Part shown: in pieces, positions 1 to 13,100 of the stretch | How the letters are laid out: every line of letters starts with the position of its first letter | Numbering within the stretch: the first letter of the stretch is position 1 | From: Luidia sarsii | Lineage: Eukaryota > Echinodermata > Asteroidea > Paxillosida > Luidiidae | Reading direction: 5' to 3' | Length of the DNA: 64,000 nucleotides | Assembly (NCBI GenBank): GCA_949987565.1 | Contig: OX465103.1 | Span: forward strand, 8,451,347 to 8,515,346 | The notes under the pieces: generated by a model | What the model was told of the DNA's origin: nothing | What the model saw: only the letters and a program-made list of their open reading frames with translations | Databases searched by the model: none | Made by a program: the position numbers and the translations under genes

Positions 1-3000
1 ATTAATATTTAGTGATATGCAAGAAAATCACTTCAAATGAACGCAGTTGCATCTTTCATTTTTATGTTTGGCATCAAACGACTGTTGGCATTCTCTGTTC
101 AATATTAGGTTGTTTGTTTTTTTCCTTTTCCTTTGAAACCTGTGGTTTGTTCATTTCAATTTCCTCACTGGTTACACATGCTCTTGGATTACTTTTTATA
201 AATTGAAATGTTATATGGATGAAGTTGTACGGAATTGTGTACGCATGCAAGGGAATGTGGAATGCCAGGTTGAGACCTTCAGATTGGTGATAAAGGAACG
301 TCTCATTGTACAGATCAAAAAATAAGTGCAATGAACTCTTTCCCGACACTTTTGTATTTGGTGATAAACAGTGAGCACTATTTTAACATGCCATTTGACC
401 TGTGAAAATTTGGAGCATCCATCGGACCATCATTCCATGACTTCTAGTACATGGATTGTTAATATTAATCAGTACCACATGAGCACATTTTGTGTAGGTT
501 ATTGAAAACATATTGTTAAAAACTCATTAAGCAAAGGAGAATCATTTTAAACAGAGGATTGTTTAAAGAAAGATACCTTTATGAAATAAAGAACGTATGT
601 AGCTCTCCATGTATTGGGGGAAGCCAAAACAAACTATTTGATATCACTTAATGAATGTCTGAGATGGCCAAGTTGAAGGCTTTGATACTCGTGGTATTGA
701 CCATTGAGAAATAGATGGCTTTATCTTCAGACGACCCACCAGCGTGCGAACAACTCACTGCAGCAGCTAGGATCTCGCTGGTGTAATCAAATTGAAGAAG
801 GCTCTTATCATTAACTTACCTTATTGCACAAATATCGTATTACTACTTTTATGTTCGATGACTTTTTGGTGCTTGTTTTAGCAAGTCTTCCAAAGACAAA
901 CCTAAGGGGGTCTGTATTAGAAGAGGAACATGTACGAACTAGAAACCGCATGTTCCAAATGTATTGAATCATATACATGTACTTGAATGTAACAGGGAGT
1001 GTTGAGATTCACACCCCTTCTTTTGTTTTGTTTGATGGTTTGTTTATATACGGTAATTTGGGTTCATGAAGGCCTGATAGCCTGTACCTCTTCATGAACC
1101 TGACCCTGTGCCATCAAAACTTTCCCTTGGATTCAAAATGTGAGGTTTATTGATTGAACTGGAAACTGTATGTATAATCAATCTTAGAAAGGTTGGCTTT
1201 GACTGTGACATCAGTAAGTTAACATTTGAAAGGTATTTTGATGCGCACTTTGGAATGACCATTTGGCGTCCGAAAACATTTTAATAATTCTTTTTACCTG
1301 TACATGCAATTTGTCTGACTGAGATTAATGGTATAGTACTTTGTTGGCCACTGGGTGTTCACGGTTAAATATTTATAGGTGCCTGATTGGGTTGATGAAT
1401 GAATGAGAAGTGTAAATAGTAAAAATGACAATTATGCTGTATGAGTGAAAGGTACACGTGTTTAATGGATCAAAGGAAATGCCATGCCTATCTTGACTTC
1501 AAAAAACACACCAAAGTAATGGGTAGAACCTATGTTTGTTTGTTTTTCACTCAGATTTTCCCTGATTTAATTATTCTAATGGTACAAAAGGATTTAGCTG
1601 GTCATTCTACACAGGCGCTTACCACCTGAAGGTGCACACAGAAGTCATCAGGAAAAGATATTGGCCAGAAGGTTTAATGGCCAGAGAAAAACAAATTCAA
1701 ACAATAGCCAAATTTAAGCCTGTGCTTTCTATCACAATCTAATTCAATTCTGGAGCGACCTTTTCCACTTACCATACAAATTGAAATTGTTAATTTTGGA
1801 TGGACTGCAATCTGCATACTAAATTGAAACAGTGAAAAATGCTGGAAGACAAAGTATCTTAATGTGTAAACTGACTGTTGGGAACAAGGTTCTCTTGCTT
1901 ACAACACCATAGTGTGGCCTGATTCTAATGTGATGCGTTGAACACTGATTTTCCTCATGCTGTTTACTGTCATTGGTGTATGAATTGATTTGTTGAAAAT
2001 TCATTTGAAATGCATACATGTACATGTAAACTGTGTGCATTCAGTATTGTTAATAATTATGCAAAGAAAGTAGCCGTGATCACCAACTTTGAAAATGAGC
2101 AGTTTTAGAAAGATAAAGATGCAATGCCACCGTTAAAAACTGTCATTAAGGTAATGCTGTCCATTTTGCAATGGATATAAACATACATGTATAAGCTAGT
2201 TGCCATCACATGACAATATCCACTTCTGGATACAAGTGGTGAATACTGTAGGTCATATACCAAGTCTGAAGATTTCTAGTGTGATGTACTAAGTATTACA
2301 CAAGCATCCATGTATACCTATTTCTAAGTGTGTGTGATTTCTCAGCTTGTTTGTAAATGAAATCAATTAACCCAAGGCCTCAGTTCAAGTAAAGAAGGAA
2401 TTTTGGTATGGATTTTTTTATATGTCTATGTAAAAGGCACTGTAAATTCAGCTAGGAGTTTTATATATTGTTTATAAGAATCTACCAAGGGATTGTCGTA
2501 CAATGAAGTAAATGCCTTTTCTATGTTGTTTTTTTGCATTAAGTATAAGCAGATTGGCACTGGTTGGAGAATACTGGTGATGGGCTCTAAGTATGTATAA
2601 AGATAAAAATACAAGTGAATAAAATAAGCTTGAATCATGCTTATGTCAGCAAATTGAGAAATGGACAGATAAAGCCGAAATTGTTTTGCTAACTGGAATT
2701 TATCTCACGGTAATGTGTAGCATCACAGCTTTTAATAAAAATTGTATTTAACCAGGCCTTATATTCAACACAAGCAACTTGTATGATAAATTCAACATAC
2801 CCGGTATTTGTGCCACAGCTATTTCTACATTAGAAACCAACAAGAAGGTAAAATAACTTATACATACCAAGAAATGTAATAAATACCTTCAAGTTGTACA
2901 GATTAAAGAGAGTCTCTATGCTTATTTGCTTGTACATGTATTACATACTGCCTTTACCTTGTTTCAATAAGCTGATTAGCATAAATGTTTAACAATAACA

Positions 3001-3062
3001 CATCTGTGGTAGGAAAAGATGCCTTCTGAAATCTTTGCTAACTTTTGAGGGAACGTTTTAAC
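1..3062. other. Intergenic sequence, no gene recognised
   Basis: The stretch is AT-rich. Its open frames are all under 100 codons and I recognised no protein family or convincing exon on either strand. It may be the far 3' flank or a long 3' untranslated region of a gene to the left of the window, but nothing in the sequence shows this. Short GTACATGT runs occur, as elsewhere in the window. Confidence 0.5.
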
Positions 3063-3345
3063 AAAATGAAAAATGGCATAGAAACCCTTGCCTGGAATTT
3101 GAACCCAAGACCTCATACCACGTAACCAGTACTCTTGACAACTGAGCTATCCAGCACTTAGATGGTGGCTTCTCAAATAGTCAACTAGTTTTGGCGGGGA
3201 TGGGGGTGCCAGTCAGAAGCATTCAACCTGTTAACCATTAACTGCTGTATATCTCCAGGGATCAGCACCTGTTTTCATTCAAATGCAAACAACCAATTGT
3301 TGTAAACCTGGCAACAGCAGTTCAGGGATTTAAATAAAGGAAAAA
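3063..3345 (-). repeat. tRNA-derived SINE copy (family A)
   Basis: Read on the minus strand, this copy has a body containing CTGGAGATATACAGCAGTTAA, followed by a tRNA-like part (GCTGGATAGCTCAG..., then GGTTCAAATTCC). The latter resembles pol III A and B boxes. Related copies lie at about 7420-7790, 11145-11515 and 17830-18010 (minus) and 15090-15365 and 24600-24975 (plus). The tRNA part lies at the 3' side of the body, unlike the usual 5' tRNA head. This copy is diverged. Confidence 0.7.
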
Positions 3346-4166
3346 ATTACGGAATTTTTGAACAAAATTTAAACTTTGGTTTTCTTTGTCATTTTCCAAT
3401 TGCCAATTGTACTTCTTAATATTGAGGTATTCAAAAATGTGCATGTACACATCTAAAATCTACCAAATCCATGTAAATTTTTTTGATTAAAAATTTGTTC
3501 TGTTTAACCACTTTGTGCCAGGACTTCCGAATTTGGAGTGCTGGTGGTGTTGCTAGGGGCCGGTCTCTCCGAATCCTGGCACCACTATTGTCCAAGTTTT
3601 AAACAAAGACTCTTTTTCAGCTTATTGAGAAACAATATGTAGCATGACAAAAGCTACGCAAACGGAGGGATTGAACCAGTTTTGACTCGCTTGTAAACAT
3701 AATGTACTCAGTGATTTATTTTACAGGTTTTTGTTGTTCCTGAATGTTGAGGGAGTTTTGAAAGTGGCACATTATTCAAAAGCCCAGGTATGGCAGTCAT
3801 GTACACTGAAAAGTAGTCAAGTGCAAAGTGGCTAACACTAAACATATTAATGGTCGGGGGGGGGGTTCCCTCTGGAAAATGCAAATATTTATCAGTTGTC
3901 TTTAATGCATGAACTAAAACACATTTTCAAAGGTTTCCGTGTATCTGATTTACTTGAGGCTCAAAACTCCAAACCTGAGGAAAAAATGTTTTCATGAAGT
4001 AAAAGGCCTTGGTTTTAATTTAGACTTGTTGAATTTCTCTTCACTAATTTCAAGTATCAGAAAAAGAGTTCTATACTATAGAATATACTATGCTGTATCA
4101 TATCAAACTTTCTGAAAGCACTGAAGCTCAATTTTCCCTAGGCAAAGAGCAGCTTGACTATAGTGC

Positions 4167-7100
4167 TCACTCCTCTGAGATTCCTTGGAGTTCCTTCACA
4201 AAGTTTGCCTTGAGTGTTGTAAGATACATGCGTAGGCTAGCCCCATCTAGCCTAGAATTACCAGACGCTTGGGTCAGCCTGTTAGCCAGCCGATACACAA
4301 CCCTCTTCTTCCTCTCCTTGCTATTGCTTGAGTGTTGCTGCTGTGGAAGAAAAGATAAAAACTGATATCATTGTTCCTGTTAAATAATCATTCCGCATTT
4401 CAATCTATCTCATCTGAAACTCATGCAACAGACGAGTACTACCAGGAAGGAGATTTTAAAAGAAAATACAAACTAATCTTTGGAACCTTACTGTCTTTTG
4501 TTGCGACATTGCTTCAGATAGGGTTCTTGCCTCTTCTACAACAGCTTTAGGCAAAGTGGAGATCTCTGCAAGCTTGATCCCTGTGTAGCACATACAACAT
4601 TTGAGATGATTATAAACAGACAAATTAATTGTAGTAATCAAACCTGATTCATCAATTCAAACAAAATTGAATGCCACCAGAGCCTATTCGTGTAAATACA
4701 AATCAATTGAAAAGAAAACAGATTTGCATTTTGGTAATTTTAGTCAGTAAGCAGTTTGCAACATTTTTGTATATCACTGAAAAGAAAACTGATAGATTGT
4801 TTATTTAATATAAGGCTAAAGTTAAAGCTGAATTTACCATAATGTTCCTCATCAGTTCGACCTTTAGACAACATATGGGTGTACGCCATCTTTTTCTTCA
4901 TGTTTGATGAGGCACGTTCGTGCTCAACCTGAAAGTGATAGCTGGTTAAACAGTACAGATGATCGTGAAGAATTACGATGTGATTTATTGGGTATTGAAG
5001 ATTTAAGATTCTCTACACAATAATTGTCCGTGGACCTTATACACTGACATCATCATGCCACCACTTCACAGTCATAGCAAGGATACCATAAAACATACAG
5101 CTGTGTACAGTGTGTATTATGTGGTACACAGGCTGGTGCCCTCTACTGACATGTAATCTTCTCAACATCATTTTCTCAGTCTTCTGGGCTTTTTTTCACT
5201 CTTGAGTTTTGTAACTTACGGTTACAAAAATAAGTGTTAGTGAAAATAATATAGAAAAGTAAAAGAAAGTGGACAAATAAGGATGTTGCCTTACTTTTCC
5301 ACATTTGGGTAGAGCACGTCCAGATTAGCAATCTCCATGAAATGTGTGGCAAAGAAGGTGAAAGCTTTGAGTGTGAGGAGGTATTCACATATGGCATGGC
5401 AGATGCCAACGCCTTCCTCACTACTTGTACCTGCATTGAGAGCAGGAAGGAATCCAATCCAGGATTGGCATTCTTAGACAGCCACCACGTTACAGACATA
5501 TTGAAGAGGATTCTTGATAGCACTAGTATCACCCTGAGAAATCTTGCAAAGAAGCAAGTAGAAGATCTATAGATCCCGCATTATCTTTACAAACTCAATT
5601 TTGGGTTAACAGTGGCCTTGTAAAGAACATCACAGATCTGAAATGGAGTAAAGCAGCCACTACAAAGCAAATTAGTCTACACACTCAAGAAAAAGGATGG
5701 ATTAGTCATTCTTTTCTTTTAAAAAAGATTGGATAATGGAGACAGGCTGTTGTACATACCTCTACCCAGTTCATCAATGATGATGAGAGACTTGTTTGTG
5801 CAATTCTGCACAATGTAGTTGATTTCTCTCATCTAAAAAAAAATGAGAAACCTACAATAATTCAATCTGAAGGTTGAAGACCTGACTACCTTCAGTATTG
5901 CAGGAGATCTATCTTGTTTTCTCATTCATAACATTATGTTATACCAAAGAAACATCGCCATTTATATAAAGAAACCAACCCTACAATTGTGAGGACATCC
6001 TTTTTAACTTCCACAAACATTAACTCAATTGATATACACTTGGCATTCATACAGTTATGAATCTGACTTTGAACATGAGAATCAATGTTTTACCTCCAGC
6101 ATGAAAGTAGATGCATTGGTCTCAATGTCATCATTGCAGCCAATGCGGGAAAAAATCTGATCGCAGATACGGAATGAAGCATATTCAGCTGGTACAAAGC
6201 TTCCAATCTGAGCCATGACTTGGAGAAGGGCCAGTTGCTTCAAGTAGGTAGACTTGCCACTCTAGGAAATGTGTGCAAACAGCCAGACCAAAGAATCAGA
6301 CTAGAAACTAGATTCCAATATGTATCATGCTTGCTTTTCTGATTGTAAAATTGATGTATAAACATTGGTCATATTAAAGGGGAATGAAATCCAGAGAAAA
6401 ATTTTGGCTTATCTGATTGGGTGTTAAAAACAACCTGGTCGAATTCGTGTTCCCGCAAACCGCCATCTTTTCGAATGGCCCGCCAGTCACTGCGGGGGGT
6501 ATGACATCGCAACGGAAAACTCCTGCATGGGCCCGGACAGATGTACCCCTACTACATGTGTATACTGCGTGCAGTTATACACTCGCGAGCTGAACTCCAT
6601 GACTTTCCCTCTTTATGAAACTTGTAGGTGAGTAGCACATAGGTAATTGTAGGTTGTTTTTAACACCCAATCAGATAAGCCAACATTTTTCTCTGGGTTT
6701 CATTCCCCTTTAACTATCATTGGCATTCCCTAACAAAGAACATTTACTTAGAGCACTGGTATTTTAGAGCACTGGTACTTTAGAGCACTGGTACTTTAGA
6801 GCACTGGTATGCTAATCCAGAGGTCTCAGATTCAAGTTTTATTTGCCAATTTTTCAATTAGAACATTTACTTGCTAACAATCTGACACGGTGTCACACAC
6901 TGCAGGTCCTTTGAATGGGCAATCTCTGACATTCAATGAATATGACATTCCAATATGTTTATTCCAGTCCATAGGCCTACCGTCCTCAGCATAAATCAAT
7001 TTACCATGCACTCCCACTTGATTCCATTGGACTAAAAATTTCACTGTCAACGTGGCTGAAGGTCCACTGTTAACATGGCTCAATGAAACTTACCATGTTT

Positions 7101-10100
7101 GGACCAGTGATGATGACAAAATTGCTCTCATCATTAGCAAACTGCACAGGGGGACAAGTAATAACAGAAGAATAGATCAGAATGATCAAATAAGGGATGG
7201 ATGAAGGCAAGCTCTACTTACAATGAAACAGATTGGACTTACACTGTTGTTGGCGGTTGGTGGTTCATACGATATCTTGTCCAGAATTGGATGCTTTCCA
7301 GTCTTGATTGCCAGTGTGTCTGTGAACTCTGGTCTTACTACGCAAAGAAAAAAAAAGTTTTGTGGATAATCCTTGTGCACCCAAAAAAAAAACACTATCA
7401 AAATATTACTTTGGCAAAGAAAATTGGCAAAGAAAACTTTGACTGGACCGGGACTTGAACCCGAGACCCCTGGACTAACGTACCAGTGCACTTCCATCTG
7501 AGCAATCTAGCCCTTAGATGGTGGTCTCCCAAATAGTCAACTAGTCTTTGCCGGAGTGGGGGCACCAGTCAGAAGCAATTCAACCATTAACTGCCGTATA
7601 TCTCCAGGGATCGCACCCCCGCTTTCATTCAGATGCAAACAACTCATTGTTGTAAACCTGGCTACAACAGCTTGGGGATCAAACAAAGTGGATGCAGCTT
7701 TTTCAATTCAATTCAAAGAAACCTAGAAAAGACTGACTGAGAACTTTTTGAACAATTTGAAAAATTGGCAAAGAAAAGTTGGTTTGTTTGAAAATATTAC
7801 TTTAAGTGATATATAAAAATGTTGCAAACTGCTTACTGACTAAAATTACTAAAATGCAAATCTCTAAATTTAGTGGGCCTGACTTTTGATCCTAGTGGGA
7901 CCTTTCTCAAAGGCTTTCTCTGCCTTTGAGAAAGGTCCTGCTGGGATCGAAAAGTCAGGCCCACTAAATTTTGAGAAAATATTAACCGATATTTAAAATA
8001 TTTACCAATATTTCCGTTAATTATATTCAATGTGAATAAGAAAGAAAAAAAAAATATCTGGGGTGATATTTCTGCAGGAATCATACTAAGGCTTTGTTGA
8101 GATTTTGGGTGTGATGGAAAAAAGGCTTCTGATTAGTTCTCTTATTTGGGTCTTACCATATTCTGCCAAAGTGCAAGCATGTGCAAATGCCACAAGCATG
8201 TCCAAAGTGGATACACATTCAGCCAGTTTGTACAGACAGCCCACGTGCTCACGGATTTCATTCAATAATTCACTCACAACACTAGAAAACAAATGCAACA
8301 GAGGAAAACAATGTGGTATGCATTTGGAATGCAGAATGTACCATAATAAAAGGCCCTATACAAAATTGGTTAAGGTCGAAAGATTGCTACAGTTTATGTG
8401 TTAGACCATAAAACATTCCAAAAAAGCAATATTGCGAAGGTTTTAGCTGAAATGGTTATCTGTGAAAGTAGAAAAATGCAGTGTAAGAAATAGTTTATTA
8501 TTTGTCAATGTTGGAGTGGGGATTTCCCAAGAAGTACAGCATCCTAGACTGTAAGATTTCAACATGAGGATATATCATGACCATCTACAAACTGTGCAAA
8601 TTAGAAGGAAATCTGTGGACATGGATGTTTCCAGATCTTCCCAATGTTGTATTGGGCCTTTAATGATGGCATCACTTTAGAAATGATAGGTGTATTGGTT
8701 GACATACTTTGATATAAGGAAATGAAGGTTGGTATGAAAATGCCTAGGCTACTGTATTCTACTTACATGTTAGTCATAAGGTAGATCTCATTCAGAGATT
8801 CACGAACACGATCTAGGCAAAATGATGAAGATTTTCAATAATGAAAGGGTTGCATGTTACATTACATTTGAAATTGGTACTCTAGGCAAGTACAACTGAA
8901 GCATTAGTAGAGTTGTCAAAACAATAACATGATGATTGTGGATACAAGTGGGGGTGTTTTGTTTCAAAATAACAAACAAGCCCCTTCAGAAAAAAAAACA
9001 TCTTTCCCTACGACGAGCCACTCACAGCGACTCCAGCAAAGTGTACTTCTGGCCGACAAGCCACGGGCAGCTGCTCGTTGCAAACCTTTTGCAAATAAAT
9101 TCTGTCTGATAAACTACGTAGTGTAAAAGTTAATCAATTCTATTAGATTCTACTAGGTGATTTGAATCACACAGATAATTAGACATCTTTTTGCTTCGAA
9201 ATTCTGGCCACTTACCATTTAACTTAATCTGCAACAGAGGAACAAAAATAGTAAAGAGTTAGTTTAATTCAAAACGACCTAAATTGTACTGCATTTAACA
9301 ATGTCCCTAAGCTACATTGAGACTGAAGGTAAATATGACGAGCTTTGCAAAAATGAGTCGTGTCTCCCACTGCCCTTTCCACAAACAGGGTGACTGAAAG
9401 TTGTGGGGGTGAAAATCAATTGTCTGATTTTGTTTTTTACTGCTATATGTCAGTCTCCATATTTTCATATTTCTTCACTGGAAACTTAAGTTTTAATCTA
9501 AAACTTCCAAAAAGGGAGTTTTGTGGTAATAATCCCCGATCACGATTAGAGCCAAAATGTGACTTATTTTCGCAGAGCCCATCACAAATATGCATAGACG
9601 ATACTGCAATAGGCATACATCTAGTGGCAACAGCTGAAACAAAAGAAGAAAGGTTCAAGCAGCAATGACAGTTAAAAGTCTTCAGGTTATAATCATTCAT
9701 CATTCCTTGTTAAATGAGATTTGAAGGTTTGCATGGTGAGAATAGCAGGATTAATAGGTTTGCGGTGACACCATGTAAATTCTCTTTTGTGAGTAAGTGT
9801 GGTTCTGAAAAGAACCGGAGGAACTCAACGATTCGAACAGTGTACGGTACTCTGTTCATTTTCAGGAGACTGCTGGATTCCAACTGGGAGTGGGGCTGAT
9901 ATAGTGTAGAGAGGGATCCTGGTGAGGGGATTAGCCCAGTGAAGGGTGAAGGCGGGAACTCTAAAGGTGGGAACAGTGCAGCATCCCACAAAAGAGAATT
10001 GACATGGTGTCACCACAAACCTTTTATCCATTCCCTGTTTTAATAGTTAGCCAGTTACACAGTGGCAGTCATTACCACAGCAATAATTCATTATTGGAGC

Positions 10101-13100
10101 AGCAATGGCAGCATACTGAAGCGCACTCACCAAATCCGGTGTGGTGCAACTGATTGTGGTCCTGGATTTGACCACCTTGGTGAAAATGGGTGGCAAGGAG
10201 TCGTGAGAGATAGGGTTCTTGCTGCCACAGTAAAGCTGAATGAAGAATCCCCTACCACAACTGTAGCTGGTCCTGAGTGGTAGGTTGTACTGCTCCCCAA
10301 GCTGATGGATAAGATCTAGTCAACAAGGAATTATACCTCCAATCTTACCAGACTTCATTCAGAGCTTTAAATCATGATGAATAACTTTTTTTTCTGAAAC
10401 TTTAACTGCTGCTGTTTTATCTGATGATGCACATATCATAATCATGACTAATGATCTGCACTCTTTGTTCAAGGCATTTCCCAACAAGTGGGTTTAACTT
10501 CCAGAAAATGTATGAATTGGGGACATACACAAACACAAATAAAATCAATATATGTTGGCATAATGTACCATTGAATGATTTCATTGTGGTCAGTTTTTCC
10601 AGATTGATGTAATCATAATTTGGTAATTTGATCTTTTCTGATAAAAAAATGAGCATTGAGTGTTCAATATTTGAGAGATTTTCCTTAGAACGTCATAACA
10701 GAACATTAAACGTTAGCTTTTTTACAAACAGCTGAGAAATAGATTGATAAGGTCAACAAATACACAAACAAACCAGTGACAAGCAAACCTGAAATGTCAT
10801 TGATGATTTCTGTATATGTCCGCCGAGCAACATCCAGTAATCCTGTCAACAAAAGAATAATTCAACCCATACAAGATGATAACGCTTTCTATCAAGAAAA
10901 ACATGATAAGGATTTCTGGCCAATTATCATGAGTAAGGGAAAGGAATTCTTGTTCTAGGGAGATTAAACATTATAATCTAACCCTTGCTACTGTTCTTGC
11001 AGATTTGGGGTAAACAATGAACCAACATACATGTACATGTACATCATGAGATCACGTTGAGCAGGACAAACCTCAATGAATTACATTCTACTCAACGCAA
11101 ACTTCATGTTACATCTATGATGCAACGCGGTACCCGCCGCTACACAACATTGGCAAAGAAAACTTTGCCTGCCCCGGTACTTGAACCTGAGACCTCTGGA
11201 CTAACGTACCAGTGCTCTTCCATCTGAGCTATCCAGCCCTTGTTTAATAGATGGTGGCCTTCCCAAATAGTCAACTAGTCTTTGCCGGGGTGGGGGTACC
11301 AGTCAAAAGCAATTCAACCATTAACTGTTGTATATCTCCAGATTACACCCCCGCTTTTCGTCATTCAGATGCAAACAACCAATTGTTGTAAACCTGGCTA
11401 CGGCAGCTCGGGGATCACACAAAGTGAATGTAGCTTTTTCAATCAAGTCAAACAAACAAAGGAAAAGCTGACTGGAAACTTTTCTTTGCCAATTTTTCAA
11501 TTTTTGTAAAAGTTCCCAGTTATTTTTCAAAAAATTAGAATTGGAATAGAAAGTAAGTCACTGACCATTGATATTGAGTTTAACAGCGAAGCATTTCTGT
11601 GTGCGCATATTGAGCACACCCTTTTGGTAACAAGTTCCATCGTTAATGACTGTGTGAATCCTCTCCAGCATTACAGCAAACCGCTCATCACCAAGAGACT
11701 GAAGACCACAAAAGGTGAAAAGAAACCAACATTAAAACATTTGGACAAAACAATATTCAGAATGTCATTTTTTTTCACACAAAATTAGCCATTCTAATAT
11801 AAAGTAATGGAAACAACAAACTATGAAAATATTAACTTTGAATACAGCAAAGTTTAGCAAAGGTGCGTCCACTTTGTTTACAGCAAATTGTTTTTTGCAT
11901 CTTTATAAAAATGGGGTGTGATGCATGGAGAGACATTTCTGACTGGCATCTCCTCCTAGCAAAATAAAGTTGATAATTTGAGAAATCCTCCACCTCAGGG
12001 CCAGATATTTCAGGGTGCAGAGCATTGGTACATTAAACCAGAGGCCCAGGTTCAAATTCACCATTGAGTCCAAATTTCTTTTCTATATTTATGATGAATT
12101 TCCTATCAATGACTTGAAATTAAAGTCAGATCGAGCATAGACAGCACTTGCATTTTTAGAATTTTTAAGATTTGAAATTTTAAGAGTTGCTGATGAGCTT
12201 CACATATTAAAACTGAATGGGTTAGTAAACAAGTTCAGTACCACCTTGAAGTATGCTTTCAAGAGTTTGTTTTTTGATCCTTCCAGGGACATCTTGAGGG
12301 TTGGTACTAGCTCAAGGGTGTGCTTGAGGTGGATGACATTGGTAATCTTTGACTCTGCTATCTTGACTGTCTCTTGCTTAGGGATTTGAACGCAGAGAGA
12401 TAACAGATGGTCCACATCCAAGAACCTAGATAGGACTGAATCATAAATAGCATAAGCAGTTACTTGCTGTTTTATGTTGACAAATACTATAAAAGGGAGG
12501 GTACACAATTTGCTAAGTCCCCAATTTCCAGACATTCCAAATTTCAAAAATGATTTACTCGTCAGGAAGCTAGTACAAGTATCAGATATTATGTGATGTT
12601 TTAGTATAGAGATCTAAAAGCTGTCGTTTTCTAGAAGAAGAATTTTGTACAAATACCACCCTATTTTTTATTTTTTTTTTAAGTTAGCATATAGGCCTAG
12701 TTTCGTTTCACTGTTTGAGCAATACAACCTAAGGGTTGGTAGCCTTTCCAAAGTCAACTAATATTTACCAGGGTGGCACCAAAACCCCTTATGACTAGTT
12801 GCTTTATTTGTTTTTTGCGATAGTTCCCATCAGCTTCCCATCAGCTTTTTTCCCTTTGTGACAATATTGATTTGCATAAAGGTATAGGTATACCACACCA
12901 TACGATATCTCTTCCATCTTCCCAATGAATGTGGAGCTCTTACTTACCAGATTGAAGATTGTAAAACAGGTCCTCTTGCTCAGTCAGCTCAGTTACAACA
13001 TCTTGACGAAGCATGATTGTTTCTAATGCTTGAAAAGAGTTGATCAGTGTAAACAGTGAAAAGGTGCACCAAACTGATTTGGTAACATGGTGTAAGTACT

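Noticed and set aside
7440..7515. tRNA gene, from A-box and B-box-like sequence (also at 15285, 24885 and 57300)
   Set aside because: The same segment recurs in six places attached to the same non-tRNA body, with broken stems. It is a SINE, not a functional tRNA.
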